Below are positions 1-8,610 of a DNA stretch of 42,940 bases, piece by piece. Under the pieces are notes generated by a model that was not told where the DNA came from, ran no database searches, and was given only the letters and a program-made list of their open reading frames with translations. The stretch's first letter is position 1; each line of letters begins with the position of its first letter. The stretch covers positions 1 to 42,940 of the forward strand of contig JAEERY010000038.1 of NCBI GenBank assembly GCA_016286035.1, given 5' to 3'. Origin of the DNA: Lachnospiraceae bacterium (GTDB taxonomy: Bacteria > Bacillota > Clostridia > Lachnospirales > Lachnospiraceae). The position numbers and the translations under genes were made by a program.

Positions 1-982
1 CAAGAACCTTTGTGCTCATAAGGCCTGACTCTATGCACTCTTCTCTGTAAGGACGGAAGTAATCAGCGATCTGTGCAAGGATCTTCTGATCAAGTCCTGT
101 ATCATAAGGAGTACCCTTGAAGGTCTCAACCATAACTTCTGTAGCAGGCTGTGAAGTACCGAGTGCAAAAGGACTGATCGCACAGTCAATTACATCAACA
201 CCGGCCTCTACTGCCTTTAAGTATGTCATTGAAGCAACACCTGAGGTGTAGTGTGTATGAAGCTGTACAGGGATCTTTGTGCTCTCTTTAAGAGTCTTAA
301 CAAGCTCTGCAGCCTTATAAGGAACAAGCAGACCTGCCATATCCTTGATACAGAGTGAATCAGCACCCATCTCCTCGATCTTCTTAGCCATGTCTGCCCA
401 GTACTCAAGAGTATAAGCATCACCAAGTGTGTAAGAAAGAGCTATCTGAGATTCACCTCTGCCTTCCTGCTTCTTGATCTTATTTGTAGCATCTACAGCT
501 GCCTGAAGGTTTCTGATATCGTTCAAGCAGTCAAATATTCTTATAACATCGATACCGTTTGCAATAGACTTCTCAACGAAAGCATATACAACGTCATCAG
601 CATAAGGACGATATCCGAGGATATTCTGTCCTCTGAAGAGCATCTGAAGCTTTGTGTTCTTGAATCCGTCACGAAGCTTTCTTAATCTCTCCCACGGATC
701 TTCCTTAAGGAATCTGAGGGAAGCATCGAATGTAGCACCTCCCCAGCACTCTACTGCATGATATCCTACCTTATCCATCGTATCAACGATAGGGAGCATC
801 ACCTCGGTAGGCATTCTTGTAGCTATCAAAGACTGATGAGCGTCACGAAGAACGGTCTCCATGATGCCAACAGGTTTAGCTTCTATTTTTGTTTCAGCCT
901 TTTTCTCTTTAACTTCAACTTTGGCTTTCTTTTCAACTTTAGCCTCGCTGACAGCCTCGTTCTTGTTTTCTTTCTTAGCCAT
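1..982 (-). CDS. oadA: Oxaloacetate decarboxylase alpha / pyruvate carboxylase subunit B (3' end outside window)
   Basis: Biotin-dependent carboxyltransferase of the pyruvate/oxaloacetate type, predicted to move a carboxyl group between oxaloacetate/pyruvate and a biotin carrier in the cytoplasm. The visible 327 residues begin with a Lys/Glu-rich tail of about 35 residues and then the TIM-barrel domain. Family motifs seen are VLRDAHQSL, FDASLRF, RIFDCLND, CIKDMAGLL (site of the carbamylated lysine in relatives) and LHTHYT (metal-binding histidines). The start ATG at 982 has an AAAGGAG ribosome-binding site. It is the last gene of a five-gene operon, after the sodium-pump beta subunit. The C-terminus is cut by the window edge, so I cannot tell whether it carries its own biotin domain; a separate carrier at 2212-2586 suggests it may not. 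It could equally be named pyruvate carboxylase subunit B. Confidence 0.9.
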   Translation of the reverse strand, partial: MAKKENKNEAVSEAKVEKKAKVEVKEKKAETKIEAKPVGIMETVLRDAHQSLIATRMPTEVMLPIVDTMDKVGYHAVECWGGATFDASLRFLKEDPWERLRKLRDGFKNTKLQMLFRGQNILGYRPYADDVVYAFVEKSIANGIDVIRIFDCLNDIRNLQAAVDATNKIKKQEGRGESQIALSYTLGDAYTLEYWADMAKKIEEMGADSLCIKDMAGLLVPYKAAELVKTLKESTKIPVQLHTHYTSGVASMTYLKAVEAGVDVIDCAISPFALGTSQPATEVMVETFKGTPYDTGLDQKILAQIADYFRPYREECIESGLMSTKVL

Positions 983-1005
983 TTTAATTCTCCTTTATAG
1001 TATTA

Positions 1006-2157
1006 TCAAAAGATTCCGAATATCGCCATAAATGTACCTGCAGCAACCGCTGTACCGATAACACCGGCAACATTGGGTCCCATCGCATGCATGAGCAGGA
1101 AGTTTGTCGGATCTGCTTCAGCACCGACCTTCTGCGATACACGGGCTGCCATGGGAACGGCAGAAACTCCGGCCGAACCGATGAGAGGATTGGTCTTACC
1201 ATGTGTGAGTACACACATAATCTTTCCGAATAAAACACCGGCTGCCGTACCAAATGCAAATGCGATAAGTCCGAGCGCTACGATCTTAAGTGTATCAGCA
1301 TTAAGGAATGCTTCCGCACTTGTTGTCGCACCTACTGATGTACCAAGTAAGATTACTACGATGTACATAAGAGCATTTGATGCGGTATCTGTTAACTGTC
1401 TTACAACGCCTGATTCCTTGAAAAGATTACCGAGCATCAGCATACCTACAAGAGGAGCTGTTGTGGGAAGTATCAGACATACTACTATGGTAACAACGAT
1501 AGGGAAGAGGATCTTCTCAAGCTTTGATACAGGACGAAGCTGATCCATCTTGATCTTTCTCTCCTTCTCTGTCGTAAGAGCCTTCATTATAGGCGGCTGG
1601 ATAATGGGAACCAGTGACATATAAGAATATGCTGCAACCGCTATGGGGCCTAACAGGTTGGTCTGCTGAAGCTTACCTGCAAGGAAGATCGATGTAGGGC
1701 CGTCAGCACCACCGATGATAGATATTGCTGCAGCTGCCTTATCATTGAATCCCATCCAGATAGCTCCAAAGTATGCTGCGAAGATACCAAACTGAGCAGC
1801 AGCTCCGAGCAAGAAGCTCTTAGGATTTGCGATAAGCGGACCGAAGTCTGTCATTGCGCCTACACCCATGAAAATGAGTGAAGGAAGGATCGCATATTCA
1901 TCAAGAATATAGAAATAATACAAAAGACCGCCGACACCGTTAGGTGAGTCATGAAATGACATCATGATGTCAGGATATATGTTTACCAGTAACATACCAA
2001 ATGCAATGGGAAGCAAGAGCAGAGGCTCATACTCCTTCTTAATGGCAAGGAACAGGAAAAAACATGCAACTGCGATCATTATATAATTTCCAACCGTTAA
2101 ATTGAAAAACGCTGTCTGGTGAACCAGATTTTCAAGCGTATTTGTTATATAATCCAT
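1006..2157 (-). CDS. oadB: Sodium ion-translocating decarboxylase, beta subunit
   Basis: Integral membrane subunit (383 residues) of the Na+-translocating decarboxylases. In this family it decarboxylates carboxybiotin and exports Na+. The sequence is strongly hydrophobic with many membrane segments, and shows the family signatures [16 protein letters not shown] (about residue 145) and [18 protein letters not shown] (about residue 325). Length is usual for the family. The ATG at 2157 follows a GGAGG site at the normal distance. It lies between the biotin carrier and the carboxyltransferase in the operon. The sequence does not distinguish OadB, GcdB and MmdB, which share this fold; the presence of two different carboxyltransferases nearby leaves its substrate complex open. 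Confidence 0.95.
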   Translation of the reverse strand: MDYITNTLENLVHQTAFFNLTVGNYIMIAVACFFLFLAIKKEYEPLLLLPIAFGMLLVNIYPDIMMSFHDSPNGVGGLLYYFYILDEYAILPSLIFMGVGAMTDFGPLIANPKSFLLGAAAQFGIFAAYFGAIWMGFNDKAAAAISIIGGADGPTSIFLAGKLQQTNLLGPIAVAAYSYMSLVPIIQPPIMKALTTEKERKIKMDQLRPVSKLEKILFPIVVTIVVCLILPTTAPLVGMLMLGNLFKESGVVRQLTDTASNALMYIVVILLGTSVGATTSAEAFLNADTLKIVALGLIAFAFGTAAGVLFGKIMCVLTHGKTNPLIGSAGVSAVPMAARVSQKVGAEADPTNFLLMHAMGPNVAGVIGTAVAAGTFMAIFGIF

Positions 2158-2211
2158 TTTGTTTCCTCCAAAGTATCGTTTGACTCATCTTTCGAGTCAT
2201 TTTTTCAAAGC

Positions 2212-2586
2212 TTAGTTGAGTGTTGCAAGGCATGCACCTGCTTCACAAGGATCACCAACTGCACAATCGATACTTGCAACTGTTCCGTCCTGAGGAGCAA
2301 CAACAGGGATCTCCATCTTCATTGCTTCGATGATAACAACGGGATCACCCTTCTTAACTGCCTGTCCAACGCTTGCTTCGATCTTGAATACTTTACCAGC
2401 TGCACCAGCTTCAACCTTTACGCTGCCTGCACCTGCACTTGCTGCCTTGGGTGCTGCTGCGGGAGCTGCCTTAGGTGCTGCTTTGGGAGCTGCCTTGGGT
2501 GCTGCTGCGGGAGCGCCGCTTGATGCACCTTCTTCAACAACTACATCATATACATTGCCATTAACTGTAATGGTATAATTTTTCAT
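2212..2586 (-). CDS. Biotin carboxyl carrier protein of decarboxylase complex
   Basis: Small biotin carrier (124 residues) that shuttles the carboxyl group from the carboxyltransferase to the membrane beta subunit. Layout: a short N-terminal segment (1-20), a flexible Ala/Pro/Lys linker (about 22-54) with repeated AAPK units, then a biotinyl domain (55-124) with EAMKM, where Lys90 is the expected biotinylation site. The start at 2586 is chosen because GGAGG lies at 2595-2599; an earlier in-frame start at 2601 would overlap that site. It is the counterpart of GcdC or MmdC. One carrier serves the operon, so it probably docks with both carboxyltransferases (inference). Confidence 0.93.
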   Translation of the reverse strand: MKNYTITVNGNVYDVVVEEGASSGAPAAAPKAAPKAAPKAAPAAAPKAASAGAGSVKVEAGAAGKVFKIEASVGQAVKKGDPVVIIEAMKMEIPVVAPQDGTVASIDCAVGDPCEAGACLATLN

Positions 2587-2607
2587 TTTATTATCCTCCA
2601 AATCTCT

Positions 2608-2937
2608 TTATCTTACTCTTCTGATAGAACGGACAACATATCCGCTTGATGAACCGCCCGAACTGCTCTCATAAGCTGCAATAGCTGCGCTTATTACTGC
2701 GATCAGTTCCGTATCATCCTGTGCTTCCTCGCCTGCAACGATCTGTTCAACGGCCTTGTCAACGCTCGTCTTCTTCTCGTCTTTTTCAGGCTTCTTCTCA
2801 AATATGCTGAGAAGCTTGAATGCCGATATAAGTAACATGATAAGGATCAGGACGCAGAACACGGTACCCATACCGAGAAGTGTGTTCATAGCCGCTGTCT
2901 TCATCAGGCTTTCGGCAAGATGTATATTACAAATCAT
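2608..2937 (-). CDS. oadG: Oxaloacetate decarboxylase gamma-chain family small membrane subunit
   Basis: Short membrane protein (109 residues) of the OadG/MmdD/GcdD family, which assembles and stabilises sodium-pumping decarboxylases. There is one hydrophobic segment (about residues 18-42, GMGTVFCVLILIMLL), then a charged Lys/Glu region, an acidic helix ending AVISAAIAAYE, and the basic tail VVRSIRRVR that is common in Clostridial homologues. It starts 14 bases after the stop of the carboxyltransferase gene and is followed by the biotin carrier, the usual order. The exact start is slightly uncertain: an internal Met at residue 12 would also leave the membrane segment intact. Confidence 0.85.
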   Translation of the reverse strand: MICNIHLAESLMKTAAMNTLLGMGTVFCVLILIMLLISAFKLLSIFEKKPEKDEKKTSVDKAVEQIVAGEEAQDDTELIAVISAAIAAYESSSGGSSSGYVVRSIRRVR

Positions 2938-2951
2938 AAGGACCGTCCTTT

Positions 2952-4385
2952 CTACAGTACTGTGCCATGCTTCTTGGCTACTGTATCAACCGCCTTTGTA
3001 AAGAGCATATCAAATGCACCGATAAGATACTTACGTGTATCAGCGGGAGCAATGATCGTATCAACATATCCTCTTGCAGCTGCTGCGTTGATGCTGTTCT
3101 GAAGTGCTTCGTATTCCTTAGCACAAGCATCAATCTCATCTGCGCTCTTACCGTCGCACATGATCTTTGCTGCAAGCTTTGAATCCATCATTCCGATAGA
3201 TGCGCTGTCCCATGCAAATGTAAGATCAGCACCGAGTGCCTTAGAGTTCATTATGCTGTAAGCTGTTCCGTATGCCTTGCCTATAACAACGTTAACTGTA
3301 GGAACCGTTGCATTTGCAAATACATATGTAAGCTTAGCTGCAGCCTTTGCAAGTCTCTTTTCCTGACACTTGCATGCCTTGAATCCCGTTACATTTGTAA
3401 GAGTAAGTACAGGGATCTCAAATGCGTCACAGAAGTTTACGAAATCAGCAGCCTTCTCACAGCCGTTAGCTGAAAGAGCATTGTCGAACTTCTCAACTTC
3501 CTTGCCTTCCTCGTCGTAGATCGCTGTTCTGTTTGCAACCACGCCGACTGTAGCACCGTTAAGCTTGATAAAGCCTGTAACCATATCCTTTGCATATCCT
3601 GCCTTAACTTCAAAGAATGCATTATCATCAGCTATCATAGATATAGCGATCGATGTATCTGCTACTGCATTCTCGATACCATCAACGAGTCTGTTAAGAT
3701 CATCTTCGCACTCAACGAATGATGTATCGGTATCGCAGTTTGCAGGAAGGATGCTTATAAGTTCACGGATCTGAGCATAGATTGTAGCCTCATCCGCAAC
3801 AACATCAACATTACCTGCTTCTTCAGCCTGGAAAGCAGCGCTTGAAGTATCACACTTCTGTGTGCTGTTGCCTTCTATGGCATTGGGAGAATTAACAAAG
3901 AGCTTTGCTTTGGTCTCCTCCATAAATGTGAAATCTGTAAGTGTAGGAATGAGTGCAAGTCCGCCACCGCATGCACCAAACACAGCGGTAATCTGGGGAA
4001 TCACACCTGAAGCATTAGCCTGTGCGGCGTAGATCTCGCCGAATGCGTTAAGTGCATCACAAGCCTCCTCAAGTCTCAATCCTGCTGAATCGATCAGACC
4101 GATAACCGGTGCACCGGTCTTCACAGCCAGATCATAGAGTCCTGCAATCTTTTTAGCATGCATCTCACCAACGCTTCCGCCAAGAACAGAAGCATCCTGA
4201 GCATACACATACACGAGATTGCCGTCGATCACTCCGTATCCGGTCACAACACCGTCAGAAGGAGTCTTAGCCTGTTTCAGATTAAAATCAGTGTTTCTGG
4301 CAGTTACCTTAGCACCGATCTCAACGAAACTGTTCTCATCGAGCAGAGCCGCGATACGTCCGCTCGCGCTTGTAGTAGTACTCAT
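2952..4385 (-). CDS. mmdA: Acyl-CoA carboxyltransferase (methylmalonyl-CoA/glutaconyl-CoA decarboxylase alpha type)
   Basis: Carboxyltransferase of the acyl-CoA type (477 residues), predicted to transfer CO2 between an acyl-CoA such as methylmalonyl-CoA and biotin. It has two crotonase-like halves with glycine-rich oxyanion segments: DASVLGGSVGEMHAKKI (about residues 65-80) and GACGGGLALIPTLTD in the first, and VVIGKAYGTAYSIMNSK in the second. It is somewhat shorter than typical MmdA (about 510). The ATG at 4385 has a GGAGGG site at 4393-4398; the frame extends 11 residues further up without such a site. It is the first gene of the operon, followed by OadG, biotin carrier, OadB and an OadA-like protein. 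Substrate assignment (methylmalonyl-, malonyl- or glutaconyl-CoA) is not settled by sequence alone. Confidence 0.88.
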   Translation of the reverse strand: MSTTTSASGRIAALLDENSFVEIGAKVTARNTDFNLKQAKTPSDGVVTGYGVIDGNLVYVYAQDASVLGGSVGEMHAKKIAGLYDLAVKTGAPVIGLIDSAGLRLEEACDALNAFGEIYAAQANASGVIPQITAVFGACGGGLALIPTLTDFTFMEETKAKLFVNSPNAIEGNSTQKCDTSSAAFQAEEAGNVDVVADEATIYAQIRELISILPANCDTDTSFVECEDDLNRLVDGIENAVADTSIAISMIADDNAFFEVKAGYAKDMVTGFIKLNGATVGVVANRTAIYDEEGKEVEKFDNALSANGCEKAADFVNFCDAFEIPVLTLTNVTGFKACKCQEKRLAKAAAKLTYVFANATVPTVNVVIGKAYGTAYSIMNSKALGADLTFAWDSASIGMMDSKLAAKIMCDGKSADEIDACAKEYEALQNSINAAAARGYVDTIIAPADTRKYLIGAFDMLFTKAVDTVAKKHGTVL

Positions 4386-4457
4386 CAAAAAGCCCTCCGT
4401 ATATAAAAATTGATTCATTTATGCATAAAAGCCCCTATTCGGAGCCAAATCGCACCG

Positions 4458-4475
4458 ATTTAAATTATAGCACAA
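4458..4475 (-). promoter_or_regulatory. Probable promoter of decarboxylase operon (extended -10)
   Basis: On the minus strand TGCTATAAT gives an extended -10 (TATAAT at 4464-4469), about 80 bases before the mmdA-type start. No good -35 is present at 17 bases; that position falls in the T-rich tail of the upstream terminator. The extended -10 may compensate. No transcription data. Confidence 0.5.
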
Positions 4476-4507
4476 AAAAAGGGAAAGAAAAAGCGATTTC
4501 TTTCCCT
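4474..4507 (-). terminator. Rho-independent terminator of the scpA-scpB-GGDEF operon
   Basis: An 11-bp perfect stem (AGGGAAAGAAA paired with TTTCTTTCCCT, loop about 6 bases) at 4480-4507 is followed on the minus strand by seven T residues. It sits 24 bases after the diguanylate cyclase stop codon and directly before the promoter of the next operon. Confidence 0.92.
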
Positions 4508-4530
4508 AAATACAACAAATTTTGCAAATG

Positions 4531-5889
4531 TTATTTTTCTCTTATGGAAGCTATCTCAGGATCTTCTAACATCTCTTCCATCTCCCTTGGAGTCACTATC
4601 CTGTTCCTGCCGTTTTGCTTACCGATATACAGCATTTCATCGGCTTCTTTTACGATATCATCGATATTACGCATATCGCCTTCCACAAGACCGAACGTCA
4701 TTGTGATCTTTAGCTCTTCACCGTTATAGTTCACAACATAATCAAGGATCCTCTGCCTTAAGATGCAAAGCTGTTTATACGCTTTGTCAAGATCGGCATC
4801 CTCGAAAATCACCAGGAATTCCTCACCGCCCCATCTTACCGCAAAGCCTTTGCCGAGCATGAACTCATTGGTGACTGAAGCAACGCCTCTTAGCACCAGG
4901 TCACCACAGTCATGTCCGTAATTATCGTTAAACTTCTTAAAGAAGTCTATATCTCCCATACATACACAGTACTTGACTCCCGCGCTGTTAAGCTGGGCCT
5001 GTACATAGTTTATCTTGCTCTGTCCTATACGTCGTGTATAAAGATGCGTGAGTGTATCTCTTTCTATCATCTCTCGAAGGAACTTCTGAACACCCCTTGA
5101 GAATCTTCCCATCTCTCCGAGTTCATCATCTCTTTCAATGATATCCTTATCGATCGTGGCATTAAGATTTCCCTTTGATATCTCATCCAGGAACTTCTTT
5201 TCCTTATCGATCGCATTTACAAGCGCCTTTGCGGGAATGATGCTGATCCATCCGCCGATAAGCATTACGATAAGAGTTACTATAGGTATCCAGTAAAGCG
5301 AGCTTAAACTTTCCTGCTCGATCTGGATGGTCGGCTTGCATACGCCCACCATTCCTACGCATTTGCCGTCGGAATTAAGCAAAGGACTGTATACCGCAAA
5401 ATATGTTTCATTATTTATTATCATGTTGTCATAGAACTGTTCGCTCTTGTTGTTGATTACAGCATCGGATACGTTTTTGTTGGCGATCGTATATTTTATA
5501 TTCTGTCCGCTCTCGCCCCGGAGTGTTGAGAGCATCCTGATATCGTAGAAGAATATCGTTACATCAACACCGGTCTCTTCCTTGTATTTCATAAGACCCG
5601 GTTCCGTATACTCAAGATCTGTCTCACCCTTATAGAATCTGTATGTGGAATCCGTTATCTTCTCCGCGGAATAATCACCCTCATGGCTCATATCGTAATG
5701 CAGAGTCACGCTTGATGCGATATTGCTTAGGTTCCTTCTTACTTCCTTCTTTACAGACTCAAAAGAAACATAATAACTCAGTATCGCGACTAAAATGCCC
5801 ATAATGAATATAGGGGCCATTGTCATGATCCTGAGTTTATTCTTTAAGCTTTTCTTTTTAGTTTTTTTGCTGTCTTCTTCTTTGGCCAT
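4531..5889 (-). CDS. Membrane diguanylate cyclase with extracellular sensor domain (GGDEF)
   Basis: Makes cyclic di-GMP from two GTP (known for the family). Order of parts in the 452-residue protein: basic N-terminus, membrane segment (about 20-43), extracytoplasmic Cache-like sensor region (about 45-200), second membrane segment (about 205-230), HAMP-like linker (about 235-285), then GGDEF domain (about 290-440) with RDTLTHLYTRR and an intact GGEEF active site at 354-358. No RxxD product-inhibition site is seen five residues before GGEEF. The ATG at 5889 has a GGAG site; the longer TTG-start version at 5910 is less likely. It is the last gene of an operon with scpA, scpB and a small acidic protein, 17 bases after the latter. 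The ligand is unknown. Confidence 0.9.
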   Translation of the reverse strand: MAKEEDSKKTKKKSLKNKLRIMTMAPIFIMGILVAILSYYVSFESVKKEVRRNLSNIASSVTLHYDMSHEGDYSAEKITDSTYRFYKGETDLEYTEPGLMKYKEETGVDVTIFFYDIRMLSTLRGESGQNIKYTIANKNVSDAVINNKSEQFYDNMIINNETYFAVYSPLLNSDGKCVGMVGVCKPTIQIEQESLSSLYWIPIVTLIVMLIGGWISIIPAKALVNAIDKEKKFLDEISKGNLNATIDKDIIERDDELGEMGRFSRGVQKFLREMIERDTLTHLYTRRIGQSKINYVQAQLNSAGVKYCVCMGDIDFFKKFNDNYGHDCGDLVLRGVASVTNEFMLGKGFAVRWGGEEFLVIFEDADLDKAYKQLCILRQRILDYVVNYNGEELKITMTFGLVEGDMRNIDDIVKEADEMLYIGKQNGRNRIVTPREMEEMLEDPEIASIREK

Positions 5890-5906
5890 ACTTACTCCGA
5901 TAACAA

Positions 5907-6236
5907 TCAAAAATTCATTCCGAGATCTTCGAGTGACATCTGAACTCCGTCAGAGTCGAGTATCATATCCATATCGCCATCGTTTGAACCGACGTCATTT
6001 ATTTCCTGTAAAGCATTGTCGCTTTCTTCTTCATCATCGCTTGCAGCAGCCTCTGCAACCTGTTTTACGCTGAAACTCGCATGATAGTCCATACCATAGA
6101 GCAATTCCCTTACATCACTTACTGTCTTTTTTAAGTTCGCATTGCCCTGTATGAGAACCGTGATGACCGAATTGTCATCCACAACATAATATCCGGCTTT
6201 TCTAAGCCCGCTCTTTGCTTCTTCCTTGGTTATCAT
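5907..6236 (-). CDS. Small acidic hypothetical protein in the scpAB operon
   Basis: I do not recognise this 109-residue protein. It has a small folded-looking N-terminal half (1-60; alternating strands around VITVLIQGNA and a helix KTVSDVRELLYGMDY) and an acidic, probably disordered C-terminal half rich in Asp, Glu and Ser (DDEEESDNAL). There is no signal peptide or membrane segment, so it is presumably cytoplasmic. It starts 12 bases after scpB and ends 17 bases before the diguanylate cyclase, so it is co-transcribed. A G-rich ribosome-binding site precedes the ATG at 6236. A link to chromosome segregation is possible from context only. Confidence 0.75.
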   Translation of the reverse strand: MITKEEAKSGLRKAGYYVVDDNSVITVLIQGNANLKKTVSDVRELLYGMDYHASFSVKQVAEAAASDDEEESDNALQEINDVGSNDGDMDMILDSDGVQMSLEDLGMNF

Positions 6237-6248
6237 ATATACCCCCGA

Positions 6249-6818
6249 TCAGATATCAAGCTTTAAGGATACTTCCTGCTCAGCTTGCTCTCTGAACTCT
6301 TCCTTCTGCACCTGGCTTACTTCAGGAAGATCTTCAAGAGATTTAACCCCAAAGCTTCTCAAAAACTGTTCTGTCGTTCCGAACAGTATGGGTCTTCCCG
6401 GAGCATCCATCCTTCCGAGTTCCTTGATAAGATCAAGTTCGATCAGCTTGTTGATGGCATGCGAACAGTCGACACCTCTTATCTGTTCGATATCTCCTCT
6501 GGTGACCGGCTGCTTATATGCAACTATGGAAAGCGTCTCTAAGACCGTATCCGTAAGAGTATACTTTCTCTCAGATTTAGTGATATCTATGAGATATTCA
6601 TACATCGAAGATTTAGAGCACATCTGGTAGGCATCTCCTATCTGGGTGATCGTAACACCTCTGTTGGCTGCCTCCATGTTCTTTACCATGCCTTCGACTA
6701 TCTTATTAACTTTTTCAGGTGTGGTCTCCGTAAGCTCGGCAAGCTTTGAAATCTTTACAGCCTCACCCATGGAGAACAGGACAGCTTCTATAACTGCCTC
6801 CTGCTGTTCCTTTTTCAT
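6249..6818 (-). CDS. scpB: Segregation and condensation protein B
   Basis: ScpB forms the condensin-like complex with ScpA and Smc for chromosome organisation (known). The 189-residue protein shows the expected paired winged-helix domains: first around EAVIEAVLFSMGEAVKISKLAE, second around LSIVAYKQPVTRGDIEQIRGV, a highly typical ScpB signature, and ends with the FLRSFGVKSLEDLP region. Length is normal for ScpB. The ATG at 6818 (MKKEQQEAV) matches family N-termini; the longer frame depends on a TTG at 6851. It lies 42 bases after scpA and 12 bases before the next gene, consistent with one operon. Confidence 0.95.
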   Translation of the reverse strand: MKKEQQEAVIEAVLFSMGEAVKISKLAELTETTPEKVNKIVEGMVKNMEAANRGVTITQIGDAYQMCSKSSMYEYLIDITKSERKYTLTDTVLETLSIVAYKQPVTRGDIEQIRGVDCSHAINKLIELDLIKELGRMDAPGRPILFGTTEQFLRSFGVKSLEDLPEVSQVQKEEFREQAEQEVSLKLDI

Positions 6819-6860
6819 AATTATACCATCTTTGTGCGACACATGCCGCAAATTTATAAA

Positions 6861-7649
6861 TCAGAGTACCGTCTCAAGATCTATGAATGCCATCTTGTTT
6901 TCGGCATCCTCAGCCACATTTATAAGTATGTCATCATAGATAGTATCCTGTGTGATGACTATTATTCCAACTTTTATAAGTTCAAGGACCACAAGGAATG
7001 TAACGATTATCTCCATCTTGGAATTCTGTTTCTCAAGCAGATCTCTGAAGCTTAACGTATTGTGTTCAAGGATATAATCCTTGATATATCTGGTCTTGTC
7101 CTCAAGCTCGATCTCATCCTTTTCGATGTTTCCGAACTGGCTTCTTATAGGATCAATCTTGTCGTCCTTACGCTTAAGGGTCTCTCTGAATATCCTGTGC
7201 AGGCTCTGAAGATTTATCTCGCCTATAAGATAATCATAATCAATAGGGGGCTGATACATCTTAACTTCATCAGGCAGAGTCTCATGCTTGTAGATAAACC
7301 TTTCGGCACCCATCTGCATATCCTTAAGCTCATAGGACATGAACTTGTACATCTTGTACTCAAGCAGTTTCTGAACAAGCTCTGCTCTGGGATCTTCCTC
7401 TTCGCCCTCCTCATTGATCTCCTTGGGAAGTAGCATCTTGCACTTTATATCAAGAAGAGTCGCAGCCATGAGCAAAAACTCACTCATTATATTCATATCC
7501 TCTGTTTCCATCTTTTTGATGTATTCAAGATACTGCTCCGTGATGGTAACGATCGGGATATCATATATATCGACTTTATTCTTTTCGATCAGATGAAGCA
7601 ACAGATCCAGCGGACCTTCAAACACTTCAAGCTTAACTTCAATAGCCAT
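6861..7649 (-). CDS. scpA: Segregation and condensation protein A
   Basis: Kleisin subunit of the Smc-ScpAB complex, bridging Smc heads in chromosome condensation and segregation. The 262-residue protein starts MAIEVKLEVFEGPLDLLLHLIEKNKVDIYDIPI; this N-terminal helical region that contacts the Smc neck is strongly conserved. A charged middle (EEGEEEDPRAELVQKLLEYKMYK) and a C-terminal winged helix (about 200-255, FRDLLEKQNSKMEIIVTFLVVLELIKVG) follow. The ATG at 7649 has an AGAGG site, and the longer frame adds 15 non-conserved residues. It is the first gene of the operon, with a good promoter upstream. Confidence 0.95.
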   Translation of the reverse strand: MAIEVKLEVFEGPLDLLLHLIEKNKVDIYDIPIVTITEQYLEYIKKMETEDMNIMSEFLLMAATLLDIKCKMLLPKEINEEGEEEDPRAELVQKLLEYKMYKFMSYELKDMQMGAERFIYKHETLPDEVKMYQPPIDYDYLIGEINLQSLHRIFRETLKRKDDKIDPIRSQFGNIEKDEIELEDKTRYIKDYILEHNTLSFRDLLEKQNSKMEIIVTFLVVLELIKVGIIVITQDTIYDDILINVAEDAENKMAFIDLETVL

Positions 7650-7700
7650 AATAACCTCTGCAACAATATATTGTGGTCTCTTTAGTGCCCACACTTATAA

Positions 7701-7729
7701 AGTATACAAAATATAGTGGTCATTTGCAA
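7701..7729 (-). promoter_or_regulatory. Probable promoter of scpA operon
   Basis: On the minus strand TTGCAA (7724-7729) and TATACT (7701-7706) are separated by 17 bases, close to the sigma-A consensus, about 50 bases before the scpA start. Confidence 0.7.
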
Positions 7730-7742
7730 GAAAAACTTGATC

Positions 7743-8600
7743 TTATGAGCGTTTGATATCTACAATGCACAGTTCACAGGGATTGAAAACTCTTATCGGT
7801 ATAGTATGACTTCCAAGTCCCCTGCTCACCACCATTGAAGAACCATTCTTTTCATATATTCCCCCGTCATATTTAGGGAAAGGTGTAAGCCTCGGAGAAA
7901 CCGCACCGCCAAGAATGGGCAGTCTGCCTATTCCGCCGTGATAATGCCCCGACAAAACAAGATCTGCCTCATTGCTGTATATATCAAAATACTCGGGATT
8001 ATGAGCCATGAGTATCCTGAAACGGCTCATGTTTCTCTTTCCTGTCATCTTTTCAACATACGAAGGCTCCATCTTGGTCTTGCTGCCGCGCTTATAATAA
8101 TCTCTTTCTATCTCAAGACCCTGGATGTCTATATTGTACTCATCAAGATATTCAGAATTGTTTCTCATTATCTTTACACCGTGTGATGTAAGCTTATTAA
8201 TCAGCACATCAAAGCTGTCCTCAAAATCCTCCCTGTAAAGATACATACGGTATTCATGATTTCCTATGCCGTAGAATATCTTATAATCCTTAAGTGCTTC
8301 AACAAGTTTTACCGGGATATCCAGTCTGTGCTCATTTATCTCACCTGCATGGGAAGTGACCATATCTCCGCCCATTATGATAATATCAGGCTTTGCGTTC
8401 TTTACGGCATCGACAAGCTTAGCATTGTCCGTCCCGAATGAATTGCAGTGCAGATCCGAAAGAAATGCTATACGGCAGTCTTTTGTTATCTTGTCTGATC
8501 TAACCTCATATTCAGTTGTTATGAACCTGTTGTTGTCAACGATACTGCTTATAATGACTGTCAGTATCGCTGCAATAACTATGATCAGGAATATTATCAT
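7743..8600 (-). CDS. Membrane-anchored metallophosphoesterase (YkuE-like)
   Basis: Calcineurin-like metallophosphoesterase of 285 residues with an N-terminal membrane anchor (about residues 2-20). All metal-site motifs of the fold are visible in order: SDLHCN (DxH), GGDMV (GDxx), GIGNHEY (GNHE), AHNPEYF and LSGHYHGG (GHxH). Relatives such as B. subtilis YkuE act on phospholipid-like substrates at the membrane face, but the substrate here is unknown. The start at 8600 lies just after the rpsU terminator and has no clear ribosome-binding site at normal distance: the nearest G run is in the 3' arm of that terminator. Initiation may therefore depend on read-through or occur at another site. Confidence 0.88.
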   Translation of the reverse strand: MIIFLIIVIAAILTVIISSIVDNNRFITTEYEVRSDKITKDCRIAFLSDLHCNSFGTDNAKLVDAVKNAKPDIIIMGGDMVTSHAGEINEHRLDIPVKLVEALKDYKIFYGIGNHEYRMYLYREDFEDSFDVLINKLTSHGVKIMRNNSEYLDEYNIDIQGLEIERDYYKRGSKTKMEPSYVEKMTGKRNMSRFRILMAHNPEYFDIYSNEADLVLSGHYHGGIGRLPILGGAVSPRLTPFPKYDGGIYEKNGSSMVVSRGLGSHTIPIRVFNPCELCIVDIKRS

Positions 8601-8610
8601 GGCAGTTTTT

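Noticed and set aside
2119-2523. Plus-strand Cys-rich reading frame opposite the biotin carrier linker
   Set aside because: It is the antisense shadow of the Ala/Pro/Lys repeat linker; no ribosome-binding site or family similarity.
5890-5910. TTG start for the diguanylate cyclase overlapping the upstream stop
   Set aside because: ATG at 5889 has a GGAG site; the TTG lacks one and adds seven unconserved residues.
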